DNA from: a bacterium UBA3756
GTDB taxonomy: Bacteria; Bacteroidota; Bacteroidia; Bacteroidales; Bacteroidaceae
Direction: 5' to 3'
Assembly: GCA_002371695.1 (NCBI GenBank)
Contig: DFGG01000093.1
Location: forward strand, 1-9,196
Length of the DNA stretch: 9,196 bases
In this document: positions 1 to 7,367 of the stretch, one piece after another
Layout: the number at the start of each line of letters is the position of its first letter
How positions within the stretch are numbered: position 1 is the first letter of the stretch
The notes under the pieces: generated by a model
What the model saw: only the letters and a program-made list of their open reading frames with translations
Told to the model about the DNA's origin: nothing
Database searches by the model: none
Made by a program: the position numbers and the translations under genes

Positions 1-2133
1 GGAAAGGATGTAGTCTTCGGACCTGCCTATCTCGTGGTGGCCGATGTGCCGTTGCCACTGGCCATACCCTATGGATTCTTCCCCTTCACGAAGAGTTATG
101 CCAGCGGATTCATCATGCCAACCTATGGCGATGAGACTGACCGGGGATTCTATCTTCGCGATGGTGGCTACTACTTTGCCATCAACGATAAGATGGACCT
201 CAAGCTGCTTGGTGAAATCTACACCAAGGGATCGTGGGGTATATCAGCTGCCTCCAATTACAACAAGCGCTACAAATACAGCGGTTCCGTCTTCGCCAGT
301 TACCTTAGTACCGTCACAGGCGAGAAGAACCTGCCCGACTATAAGAAGACCACCAGTATCAAGGTACAGTGGAGCCATCGTCAGGACTCTAAGGCCAACC
401 CGTTCAGCACGTTCAGTGCCAGCGTCAACTTTGCATCGACGAGTTACGAGATGAGCAACCTCAACTCGCTTTACAATCCCCAGGCACTTACACAGTCGAC
501 ACGTACATCGTCAGTGTCCTATAGTACTGGCTTCTCCAGCATTGGCATGACGCTCTCCTCTACAATGAACCTCACCCAGAACATGCGCGACTCGGTCATC
601 GACCTCTCATTCCCCAACTTCGACATCTCCATCGCCCCCTTCTTTCCCTTCAAGCGTAAGAAAATGGCTGGAGACGAGCGTTGGTACGAGAAGATTCAGG
701 TGAGATACACAGGACGATTCTTCAATAGCGTCAGTGCCAAGGAAGACCAGATACTGCACACCAACTTCAAGCGTGACTGGAGCAACGGTATGACCCACAA
801 CATACCCATCCAAGCCAACTTCACAGTTGCCAACTATCTCACCGTCACACCGCAGTTTACCTTCAATGACAAGACCTCCTTCCTCAAGCAGGAGAAGTCG
901 TGGGATACGGCCAGTCAGAAAGAGGTGACGGATACACTTTCAGGATTCTATAATATCTACGACTGGTCGTTGTCGCTCTCTGCCAACACCAAGCTCTATG
1001 GTATGTGGACTCCCAGCCGCAAGCTCTTCGGCGACAAGGTGCAGGCGATACGCCACGTGTTCACTCCTTCGATATCATTCAACTACCATCCTGACTTCAG
1101 CGCCAGCCGCTATGGCTACTATACCACGTACCAGAAGACGGATGCCGAAGGCAATGTGTCGCAGGTGGAATACTCTCCCTATCAGATTGGACAGACTTCG
1201 CCGCCCTCAAAGGGCATGCAAGGCTCTCTGTCAGTCACCTTGGGTAACAATGTCGAGATGAAGATTCGTGACCGTAACGACTCTATCAAGAAGATAAGCC
1301 TGATTGACGACCTTTCACTCTCGATGAGCTACAATATGGCTGCCGACATTCGCCCCTTGAGCGACCTGAATGCCAACCTGCGACTGAAGCTCAGCAAGAG
1401 TTACACCTTCAACCTGAACGCCGTCTTTGCCTCTTATGTCTACGAGGCCGACAGTGTGGGTGCTACGCCACGACTCAGCGAGCATACCACCTACTGGCAG
1501 CAGGGCAAACTCGGACGATTCCAGGGAATGTCCCAGCACATTGACTATACACTCGACAACAATAAGGTAATGAACTTCTTCAAGTGGTTGCGTGGCGAGA
1601 AGGTGGACAAGAAAAAGAAGGACGACAAGAAACGTGCTGGGGATGACTATGACACGGGTGTGGAGACCAACATCGACCCAGTGATGGAAGCAGGCAAGCA
1701 TGGCGCCGAGCGCGGCCAGACGGAGAAGGCCGATACCGACGAAGATGGCTACATGGCCTTCAAGATGCCCTGGTCGCTTACTTTCAGTTATGGTATCACC
1801 ATGAGCGAAAGCAACGACGTCAGTAAGTTCAATTATGAGAAGATGCGCTATCCCTACCAGTTCACTCAGAACCTTAACGTTGTCGGTAACATACGAATCA
1901 GCGACGGATGGAACATCAACTTCCACTCCGGCTACGATTTCGAGAATAAAAGGATCGCGATGACTACGGCTTCGCTCTCCCGCGACCTGCACTGCTTCAA
2001 CATGTCATGTTCTGTGGTGCTGGCGCCGTATACCAGTTACAATTTCTCATTCCGTTGTAACGCTGCCACACTTACCGATGCCTTGAAGTACGACAAGCGT
2101 TCGTCGTACTCCAATGCCGTACAGTGGTACTAA
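1..2133 (+). CDS. lptD: LptD-like outer-membrane LPS assembly protein, 5'-truncated by the window edge
   Basis: This is the C-terminal 710 residues of a protein whose reading frame is open back to base 1, so the true start and the N-terminal periplasmic OstA/LptA-like domain lie upstream. The family inserts lipopolysaccharide into the outer leaflet of the outer membrane. The first visible residues (GPAYLVVADVPLPLAIPYGFF) resemble the junction between periplasmic domain and barrel in Bacteroidetes LptD proteins. The motif RDGGYYFAINDKMDL and the following GSWGISAASNYNKRYKYSG also recall that family. The rest is alternating polar/aromatic sequence typical of beta strands, and it ends in an aromatic residue (QWY), as expected of a BAM-dependent beta-signal. 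A Lys/Asp/Glu-rich segment encoded at about 1597-1740 is probably a large loop between strands; it precedes the motif DEDGYMAFKMPWSLTFSYG. The gene converges with the antiporter gene, leaving 25 bases between stop codons. Assignment to the LptD family is confident; substrate specificity is inferred. Confidence 0.87.
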   Translation, partial: GKDVVFGPAYLVVADVPLPLAIPYGFFPFTKSYASGFIMPTYGDETDRGFYLRDGGYYFAINDKMDLKLLGEIYTKGSWGISAASNYNKRYKYSGSVFASYLSTVTGEKNLPDYKKTTSIKVQWSHRQDSKANPFSTFSASVNFASTSYEMSNLNSLYNPQALTQSTRTSSVSYSTGFSSIGMTLSSTMNLTQNMRDSVIDLSFPNFDISIAPFFPFKRKKMAGDERWYEKIQVRYTGRFFNSVSAKEDQILHTNFKRDWSNGMTHNIPIQANFTVANYLTVTPQFTFNDKTSFLKQEKSWDTASQKEVTDTLSGFYNIYDWSLSLSANTKLYGMWTPSRKLFGDKVQAIRHVFTPSISFNYHPDFSASRYGYYTTYQKTDAEGNVSQVEYSPYQIGQTSPPSKGMQGSLSVTLGNNVEMKIRDRNDSIKKISLIDDLSLSMSYNMAADIRPLSDLNANLRLKLSKSYTFNLNAVFASYVYEADSVGATPRLSEHTTYWQQGKLGRFQGMSQHIDYTLDNNKVMNFFKWLRGEKVDKKKKDDKKRAGDDYDTGVETNIDPVMEAGKHGAERGQTEKADTDEDGYMAFKMPWSLTFSYGITMSESNDVSKFNYEKMRYPYQFTQNLNVVGNIRISDGWNINFHSGYDFENKRIAMTTASLSRDLHCFNMSCSVVLAPYTSYNFSFRCNAATLTDALKYDKRSSYSNAVQWY
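2087..2110. repeat. Perfect 8-base inverted repeat at the 3' end of lptD
   Basis: The arms agtacgac (2087-2094) and gtcgtact (2103-2110) are exact reverse complements around an 8-base loop (aagcgttc). The structure lies inside the coding sequence, ending 20 bases before the lptD stop codon. It could form a hairpin in either transcript of this convergent gene pair. There is no T-run on either side, so it is not a classical intrinsic terminator. Confidence 0.5.
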
Positions 2134-2139
2134 TTCCTT

Positions 2140-2160
2140 GATTGTAGATCGTAGATGGTC
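2140..2160. repeat. Degenerate 7-base tandem repeat between convergent genes
   Basis: Three consecutive heptads read gattgta, gatcgta and gatggtc. They fill most of the 25-base gap between the lptD stop codon and the antiporter stop codon, and the last one runs into the antiporter stop. The first two differ at a single base; the third is much weaker. No separate hairpin terminator is visible in the gap. Function is unknown. Confidence 0.45.
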
Positions 2161-4417
2161 AGCTGGATAGGAGCGCATCGAGCGACTCTTCTTCACCTAC
2201 CACCCACACGATGTCGCCCTCCTGGAACTTACGTGTGGGCTTGAAGGGCGAAAGACTTTCCTGACCTTCCTCCAGGCCAACCACCATGCAACTGTAAATG
2301 TCGCGTATGCCGCTCTCTATGAGTGTCTTGCCGATAAACGGACTGTCTTGGCCGATAATCATCTGGCGCAATTTCATCTCGCGCTTTTCCAGCTCGTTGT
2401 CCTCGCCGAAGACCTCATGCTCGATAGCCTCGCGTAAGGCAGAGAACTGCTCGTCGGTACCAATCACCTGCAGCGTGTCGCCAGGGAAGATGATATAGTC
2501 GCCATCAGGAATGTTTAGCCGATGCCCGCCACGCAAGATGCTGCTTACATGGACGCCGAATTTGTTCGACAGGTTGAGTTGCTTCAGCGTCTGTCCCATC
2601 CACATAGAGTTGTAAGGCACCTCGAATTCAGAAATGTGTATATCGCGGTCCAGCAATTTCCCCTCGTAGAGCGGACGCTTTCGTCCATGTATCTGGGCGG
2701 CAATCTCGCGTGAACGGAGATTCATGATAAACAGACGCTCAAGCGTGATGGAGCGCTGCTTGATCCAACGTGAGAGGATGATGGCTGCCAGCAGCACGAT
2801 ACCGATGGTGATGACCAACGCATTGGCAAAGTGGGTCAGACGGTGGCAGATGTAGAAGATGAAGGCTAAGGCCACCAGTGCACGTACGGCAATGGTGAGC
2901 ATCAGGGGCAGGCGGTTGCGACTGCTCTGAGCCCACAGGGCGCGGTACTCCTCGCTACGGTTCTTCTTCATCACCATCGCCCTGAGGAAGGGGGCTATCA
3001 CCAGTATGGTAAGGATACCGGTGATCAGGTTAGCGTATAATTTCAACTCTTCGCCGGGCATCACCTGCTGCATGAAGGGCAGCACGAAAGTAAACATCAC
3101 GGCGATGGCTGCAGCCGATAGAATCGAGTAGATCAGCGTGTTGAGTCCCATCTGAGTCAGCATGGGCTTCCACAAACTCTTCTCCTGACGGTCCTTCTGA
3201 CTGATGGTCATCTGGTTGAGCAGCTTCACCAGCTTTTGGGGAAGGCGCTTTTCCAGACTGTTGTAAACCGGTGTGGCAAACCGTATCATGTAAGGTGTGA
3301 GGAATGTGGTTATAACGGATACGGCCACCACCACCGGATATAGGAAGTCGCCTATCACACCGAGCGAAAGGCCCAGCGAGGCGATGATAAACGAGAACTC
3401 ACCGATCTGAGCCATCGAGAAGCCGCAGCGCATGGCCGACTTAAGCGACTCGCCTCCCAGCATGAACGAGAAGGTGCCAAACAGGGCCTGTCCCACCAGG
3501 ATGGTCAGCACGAGCGCTGTGATGGGCAACGCGTATTCCACCAGTATCTTGGGGTCTACCAGCATGCCTACCGATACGAAGAAGACGGCTCCGAAGAGAT
3601 TTTTCACTGGCTCCACCAACTTTTCGATGCGCTCTGCCTCGACCGTCTCTGCCAGGATGCTTCCCATGATGAAGGCACCGAAAGCCGACGAGAAGCCCAC
3701 TTTCGTAGAGAAGACGGCCATCGCACAGCACAAGCCCAGCGATACGATGAGCAGCACCTCATTGTTGATCAGCGGGCGCACCTTGCGCAGCAAGGCAGGG
3801 ATGGCAAAGATGCCCACCACGAGCCACAGCACGAGAAAGAACACAATCTGGAAGATCGACCCCAGCATCTGACCTCCGTCAGGATTGTTGCCGCTGGCAA
3901 CGGCACTTAGCAGTACCATCATCACGATGGCAAGGATGTCCTCCAGTATCAGCACGCTCATCACCAGGCCTGCAAACTGCTGTTGCCGCAGCCCCAGGTC
4001 GTCGAATGCCTTATAGATAATGGTGGTCGACGACATGGCCAGCATGCCGCCAAGGAAGATGCAGTCCATCTTGCCCCATCCGAAGGCGTGGCCCACGAGT
4101 ACACCCAGCATCGACATGAAGAAGATGATTGAGCAGGCAGAGATGACAGGCGAAGCGCCCATCTTCAGAATCTTCTTGAACGAGAAGTCGAGACCCAGCG
4201 AGAAGAGCAGGAACATCACACCGATATCGGCCCAGAGGTGGATACTCTCATTGTCGGCCACTGATGCCGTATAGGGCATGTGCGGACTGACCAGAAAACC
4301 TGCCAGAATATAGCCCAGCACCAAAGGCTGCTTCAGTTTCTTGAACAATAGTGTTACTACACCCGCCACAACGAGTATCAGTGCCAGGTCCTGTATCAAT
4401 ACTGGTAACTCTCCCAT
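2159..4417 (-). CDS. CPA2/Kef-type cation:proton antiporter with tandem TrkA_C domains
   Basis: This 752-residue inner-membrane protein belongs to the monovalent cation:proton antiporter-2 family, which exchanges K+ or Na+ for H+. Residues 1-380 form the antiporter core, with about a dozen hydrophobic segments. Family motifs visible there include LFSLGLDFSFKK (71-82), LILEDILAI (156-164, with the acidic pair E159/D160 in a membrane helix), FGAFIMGSILAET (246-258), FFVSVGMLVDP (279-289) and FSMAQIGEFSFII (333-345). A second membrane block of about four helices follows at 425-550. Two cytosolic TrkA_C-like domains end the protein: about 585-670 (core IPDGDYIIFPGDTLQVIG) and about 685-752 (core FQEGDIVWVVGEEES). 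No Rossmann-type TrkA_N nucleotide-binding domain is present between membrane and TrkA_C parts, unlike classical KefB/KefC. The ATG start puts the hydrophobic N-terminal helix first; only a weak purine stretch precedes it. It lies 30 bases downstream of pepT and is probably in the same operon. The transported ion cannot be told from sequence. Confidence 0.9.
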   Translation of the reverse strand: MGELPVLIQDLALILVVAGVVTLLFKKLKQPLVLGYILAGFLVSPHMPYTASVADNESIHLWADIGVMFLLFSLGLDFSFKKILKMGASPVISACSIIFFMSMLGVLVGHAFGWGKMDCIFLGGMLAMSSTTIIYKAFDDLGLRQQQFAGLVMSVLILEDILAIVMMVLLSAVASGNNPDGGQMLGSIFQIVFFLVLWLVVGIFAIPALLRKVRPLINNEVLLIVSLGLCCAMAVFSTKVGFSSAFGAFIMGSILAETVEAERIEKLVEPVKNLFGAVFFVSVGMLVDPKILVEYALPITALVLTILVGQALFGTFSFMLGGESLKSAMRCGFSMAQIGEFSFIIASLGLSLGVIGDFLYPVVVAVSVITTFLTPYMIRFATPVYNSLEKRLPQKLVKLLNQMTISQKDRQEKSLWKPMLTQMGLNTLIYSILSAAAIAVMFTFVLPFMQQVMPGEELKLYANLITGILTILVIAPFLRAMVMKKNRSEEYRALWAQSSRNRLPLMLTIAVRALVALAFIFYICHRLTHFANALVITIGIVLLAAIILSRWIKQRSITLERLFIMNLRSREIAAQIHGRKRPLYEGKLLDRDIHISEFEVPYNSMWMGQTLKQLNLSNKFGVHVSSILRGGHRLNIPDGDYIIFPGDTLQVIGTDEQFSALREAIEHEVFGEDNELEKREMKLRQMIIGQDSPFIGKTLIESGIRDIYSCMVVGLEEGQESLSPFKPTRKFQEGDIVWVVGEEESLDALLSS

Positions 4418-4430
4418 AACCTACTTATCT

Positions 4431-4453
4431 CTCAATCTCTCAATCTCTCAATT
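4431..4453. repeat. 8-base tandem repeat (ctcaatct, about three copies) between pepT and the antiporter gene
   Basis: Copies lie at 4431-4438, 4439-4446 and 4447-4453; the last is imperfect and incomplete. On the coding (minus) strand the unit reads agattgag, and the pepT stop codon (4448-4450) is inside the first copy encountered. The repeat fills most of the 30 bases between pepT and the antiporter start. It is the type of tract prone to strand slippage, which would change the spacing upstream of the antiporter start codon. Confidence 0.7.
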
Positions 4454-5671
4454 CTTATATTCTCCCACCAGTTGACAAATCTTGACAATCACCTGCATCG
4501 CCTTCTCCATCACCTGGATGCTGACAAACTCATAGGGTCCGTGGAAATTCACTCCGCCAGCGAAGATATTGGGGCAGGGCAGACCTCGGAACGATAGCTG
4601 GGCACCGTCTGTGCCACCACGGATGGGCTTCACCTTCGGCGCCACCTCGCAGGCTTGCATGGCGTGCAGCACCAGGTCTATCACGTGCATCTCGGGGTCT
4701 ATCTTCTCCTTCATATTGTAGTACTGGTCGCGCACCTCACACACGACGGTGCCTTCGCCGTACTTGGCATTCAACTGTTCTGCACAGCTCTGTATCAAGC
4801 GCTTACGGTCTTCAAAGCGGTCGCGGTCGTGGTCGCGTATGATGTAGCTCATACGGGCCTGCTCCACACTGGCCTGGATGCCCAGCAGGTGGAAGAATCC
4901 CTGATAGCCTTCTGTGGTTTCCGGGCGCTCGTCCTGAGGCAGCATCATGGCCAGTTCAGCAGCCACAGCATTGGCGTTCACCATCTTGTCCTTAGCATAG
5001 CCCGGATGCACGCTCACACCTTTGATGGTGATCTTGGCTGCAGCAGCGTTGAAGTTCTCAAACTCCAGTTCACCCACGTCTCCGCCGTCCATCGTGTAGG
5101 CCCAGTCGCAGCCGAACTTCTCTACGTCGAAGTGCTGCGCGCCCATGCCTATCTCCTCGTCGGGATTGAAGGCGATGCGTATGTCGCCGTGCTTCACCTC
5201 GGGATGGTCCCTCAGCCAGCACATGGCCTGTACGATCTCGGCAATGCCGGCCTTGTCGTCGGCACCCAGTAGGGTAGTGCCGTCAGTCACTATCAGGTCC
5301 TCGCCCACGTGGTGCAGCAGTTCTGGAAATTTCTTCGGACTCGACACGATGCCCTCCGAGAGCAGAATGTCCGAGCCGTCGTAGCGGTGAACGATCTGCG
5401 CCTTGATGCCGGCCCCTGATGAGTCGGGCGAAGTGTCGTAGTGGGAAATGAAACCGATGGTGGGCACGTCCTGCTTCGTGTTCGACCGCAGTGTGGCATA
5501 GAGATAGCCCTGCTCGTCGAGCTCCACGTCGCTCAGCCCTTCCAGCTCCAGTTCTTGCTTCAGGTATTTTGCGAATACGAGTTGTTTCGGTGTACTCGGC
5601 ACGCTCTGGCTGTCTTCAGCCGACTGCGTGTCAAACTTTGTGTAGTTTAAAAAACGTTCAGTAATATCCAT
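4448..5671 (-). CDS. pepT: Peptidase T (tripeptide aminopeptidase)
   Basis: This 407-residue cytosolic M20-family zinc aminopeptidase removes the N-terminal residue from tripeptides. It matches E. coli PepT (408 residues) nearly end to end. Expected metal-binding and catalytic residues are all present: H77 and D79 in SHYDTSPD, D139 in GADDKAG, E172/E173 in DEE, D195 in [18 protein letters not shown], and H377 in FHGPYEF. The motif [21 protein letters not shown] (about 348-368) is also characteristic of PepT. The chosen ATG gives the N-terminus [17 protein letters not shown], which aligns with MDKLLERFLNYVSLDTQS of the E. coli protein. An in-frame ATG 21 bases upstream would add seven residues with no family counterpart and would overlap the probable promoter. 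No Shine-Dalgarno sequence precedes the start. It is divergent from greA and probably heads an operon with the antiporter gene. Confidence 0.96.
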   Translation of the reverse strand: MDITERFLNYTKFDTQSAEDSQSVPSTPKQLVFAKYLKQELELEGLSDVELDEQGYLYATLRSNTKQDVPTIGFISHYDTSPDSSGAGIKAQIVHRYDGSDILLSEGIVSSPKKFPELLHHVGEDLIVTDGTTLLGADDKAGIAEIVQAMCWLRDHPEVKHGDIRIAFNPDEEIGMGAQHFDVEKFGCDWAYTMDGGDVGELEFENFNAAAAKITIKGVSVHPGYAKDKMVNANAVAAELAMMLPQDERPETTEGYQGFFHLLGIQASVEQARMSYIIRDHDRDRFEDRKRLIQSCAEQLNAKYGEGTVVCEVRDQYYNMKEKIDPEMHVIDLVLHAMQACEVAPKVKPIRGGTDGAQLSFRGLPCPNIFAGGVNFHGPYEFVSIQVMEKAMQVIVKICQLVGEYKN

Positions 5672-5679
5672 AATCAGTG

Positions 5680-5708
5680 CAAAGTTACACAATATTTTTC
5701 ATACCAAA
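5680..5708 (-). promoter_or_regulatory. Putative pepT promoter (Bacteroidetes sigma-ABfr type)
   Basis: On the minus strand a perfect -7 element TAACTTTG lies at 5687-5680. A TTTG at 5708-5705 is a possible -33 element, with a 17-base spacer that is short compared with the usual 19-21. Only eight bases separate the -7 box from the pepT ATG, so transcription would begin at or within a few bases of the start codon. Confidence 0.55.
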
Positions 5709-5725
5709 AAGAAATCAGCCGTTTT

Positions 5726-5757
5726 TTTGTCAAAATCCGGATAAATGTGTACCTTTG
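5726..5757 (+). promoter_or_regulatory. greA promoter (Bacteroidetes sigma-ABfr type)
   Basis: A -33 element TTTG (5726-5729), a 20-base spacer and a -7 element TACCTTTG (5750-5757) match the Bacteroidetes consensus exactly. Transcription should start near 5761-5764, giving a leader of about 12-15 bases. That leader contains the purine-rich AAAAAGGA (5763-5770) five bases before the greA ATG. The promoter stands back to back with that of pepT and probably drives the whole downstream plus-strand run. Confidence 0.8.
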
Positions 5758-5775
5758 CAGCCAAAAAGGATTCGT

Positions 5776-6246
5776 ATGGAATATATGTCACAAGAGGGCT
5801 ACGACAAGCTCGTGGCCGAACTCCGCCAGTTGGAAAGTGTTGAGTTGCCTCGCGTTCGTGATGCCATCGCCGAGGCCCGCGACAAGGGCGACCTGAGTGA
5901 GAATTTCGAGTATCATGCTGCCAAGCGCGAGCAGTCGAGACTGCTGGGGCAGATACGCTTCAAGCAACGTGTACTGGAGAATGCGCGTGTCATCGACACC
6001 TCTCATCTGGGCACCGACAGCGTGGGGCTGCTCTGCCGCGTGGAGATGACCAATCTGGCCAACAATGCCCGTATGGCCTACACCATCGCCAGTCCTCACG
6101 AGGCTAACCTTCGCGAGGGCAAGATCAGCATCAAGTCGCCCATCGCCCAGGCTCTACTGAACAAGCGGGTGGGCGATGAGGTCGAGGTGCGTGTGCCTGC
6201 AGGTCTGCTCCGTCTGCGCATCGAGGGTATCACCAGGCAGGAGTGA
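5776..6246 (+). CDS. greA: Transcription elongation factor GreA
   Basis: This 156-residue protein (E. coli GreA has 158) enters the secondary channel of stalled RNA polymerase and stimulates cleavage of backtracked RNA. The N-terminal coiled coil (about 1-75) carries the acidic tip motif EARDKGDLSENFEYHAAK; D39 and E42 correspond to the residues that help coordinate the catalytic Mg2+. The C-terminal FKBP-like domain (about 80-156) includes ISIKSPIAQALLNKRVGDEV (117-136). The chosen ATG has a purine-rich ribosome site five bases upstream and lies just after a good promoter. An upstream in-frame extension to 5677 would cross that promoter and is not credible. The glycerate kinase gene follows after 30 bases on the same strand without an obvious terminator, so read-through is likely. 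Confidence 0.96.
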   Translation: MEYMSQEGYDKLVAELRQLESVELPRVRDAIAEARDKGDLSENFEYHAAKREQSRLLGQIRFKQRVLENARVIDTSHLGTDSVGLLCRVEMTNLANNARMAYTIASPHEANLREGKISIKSPIAQALLNKRVGDEVEVRVPAGLLRLRIEGITRQE

Positions 6247-6276
6247 ATTCTGCATCGCAGCCACAGATATTAGGAT

Positions 6277-7365
6277 ATGACGAAGATCGTTGTAGCAATA
6301 GATTCATTCAAGGGTTGTCTGACCTCGGAAGAGGCTAATCAGGCAGCGGCGGAGGGCATCATGCGTAACTGCCCAGACGCTGAGGTCATCCAGATACCTG
6401 TCAGCGATGGCGGCGAAGGCTTTATGGATGCTTTCCAGGCAGCCACTGGTGGCGAGGTGGTTGAAATGGCAGTGAGAGATCCGCTGATGCGAACCATTCC
6501 TTCCTGGTATCTGCTTCAAGGTACACAAGCCGTGATTGAGATAGCCCAGGCCAGTGGACTCACCTTGCTTTCGGAAGACGAGCGTAATCCCATGGTGGCC
6601 ACCAGTTATGGCACGGGCCAGTTGGTGGCGGATGCCGTCAGGAAGGGGGCATGCCATATCATCGTCGGACTTGGGGGCAGTGCCACGAGCGATGCTGGCA
6701 TCGGGATGCTCCGCGCACTCATAGACGCCTTTGCCAAACATGGTTCATGGGATGACATCGTGCAGTTGAAGGATGTCCGTTTCACAATCGCCTCTGACGT
6801 CAGGAATCCGCTTTGTGGCAGCAATGGTGCTGCCCATGTGTTTGCATTGCAGAAAGGTGCTACACCTGATATGATAGTGGCCTTGGATGAGCGTGCCAGA
6901 AAGTTTGCCGAGGTCTCTGCCAGACATTTCGGCCGCGACTGCTCCAGAATGGAAGGTGCCGGGGCCGCAGGAGGGTTGGGCTACGCCTTCCTGCAATATC
7001 TGAATGCCGACTGCAAACCTGGCATACAGTTGCTGCTCGACACCATTGGCTTCAGCCAGACTGTCAGGGATGCCGACCTCGTCATTACAGGCGAAGGTTC
7101 TGCTGATCGTCAGACGCTGATGGGAAAACTACCCGTGGGCGTCCTGAAGCAGGCGGGCGAGACGCCCGTATGCCTGATAGCAGGAAAGGTCAGTGATAAG
7201 GAACTCCTGCTTCAGGCTGGTTTCGCCCATGCGGAATGTATCAACCCGCCTGGCACTCCTCTCGAAGAAGCCATGCAGCAGAATGTGGCCAGACAAAACA
7301 TCGCTGCTACCGTCAGTCGCTTGGCGGTATCTTACATAGATAATAGTAATCTGTTAAAACATTGA
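6277..7365 (+). CDS. Glycerate kinase, type I (GarK/GlxK family)
   Basis: This 362-residue cytosolic enzyme phosphorylates D-glycerate with ATP, in this family usually giving 2-phosphoglycerate. Family motifs appear in order: AIDSFKG (7-13), PVSDGGEG (41-48), SYGTGQL (110-116), GLGGSATSDAGIGM (131-144), ASDVRNPL (172-179), QKGATPDM (192-199), GAGAAGGLGYA (227-237) and TGEGSADRQTLMGKLPVG (271-288). It is about 20 residues shorter than E. coli GarK (381). Most of the difference falls between the GGSAT motif and ASDVRNPL, where a surface segment appears to be missing; all recognised motifs remain. The ATG is preceded by only a weak AGG two bases upstream. The gene sits 30 bases after greA and 2 bases before the isomerase-like gene, with which it is probably translationally coupled. 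Whether the product is 2- or 3-phosphoglycerate cannot be read from sequence. Confidence 0.93.
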   Translation: MTKIVVAIDSFKGCLTSEEANQAAAEGIMRNCPDAEVIQIPVSDGGEGFMDAFQAATGGEVVEMAVRDPLMRTIPSWYLLQGTQAVIEIAQASGLTLLSEDERNPMVATSYGTGQLVADAVRKGACHIIVGLGGSATSDAGIGMLRALIDAFAKHGSWDDIVQLKDVRFTIASDVRNPLCGSNGAAHVFALQKGATPDMIVALDERARKFAEVSARHFGRDCSRMEGAGAAGGLGYAFLQYLNADCKPGIQLLLDTIGFSQTVRDADLVITGEGSADRQTLMGKLPVGVLKQAGETPVCLIAGKVSDKELLLQAGFAHAECINPPGTPLEEAMQQNVARQNIAATVSRLAVSYIDNSNLLKH

Positions 7366-7367
7366 TA

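Noticed and set aside
1315..1992. Minus-strand open frame of about 225 codons inside lptD
   Set aside because: It lies entirely within the LptD-like coding sequence and shows no recognisable motif or plausible start signals.
4431..4453. CRISPR-like or attachment-site repeat
   Set aside because: The units are only 8 bases, directly adjacent with no spacers, and no integrase or cas gene is nearby.
4655..5272. Plus-strand open frame of about 205 codons opposite pepT
   Set aside because: PepT is certain on the other strand; the predicted protein shows no recognisable domain and has the composition of an antisense shadow.
5672..5692. Upstream ATG adding seven residues to PepT
   Set aside because: The added residues do not match the family and the codons overlap the probable -7 element; the downstream ATG aligns with E. 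coli PepT.
5677..5775. In-frame extension of greA by 33 residues upstream
   Set aside because: It crosses a near-perfect promoter and the ribosome site of the downstream ATG, and the added residues have no counterpart in GreA.
7362..7367. TTG start overlapping the glycerate kinase stop for the isomerase-like gene
   Set aside because: The ATG six bases later is a better start codon and loses only two residues; the difference cannot be resolved further from sequence.
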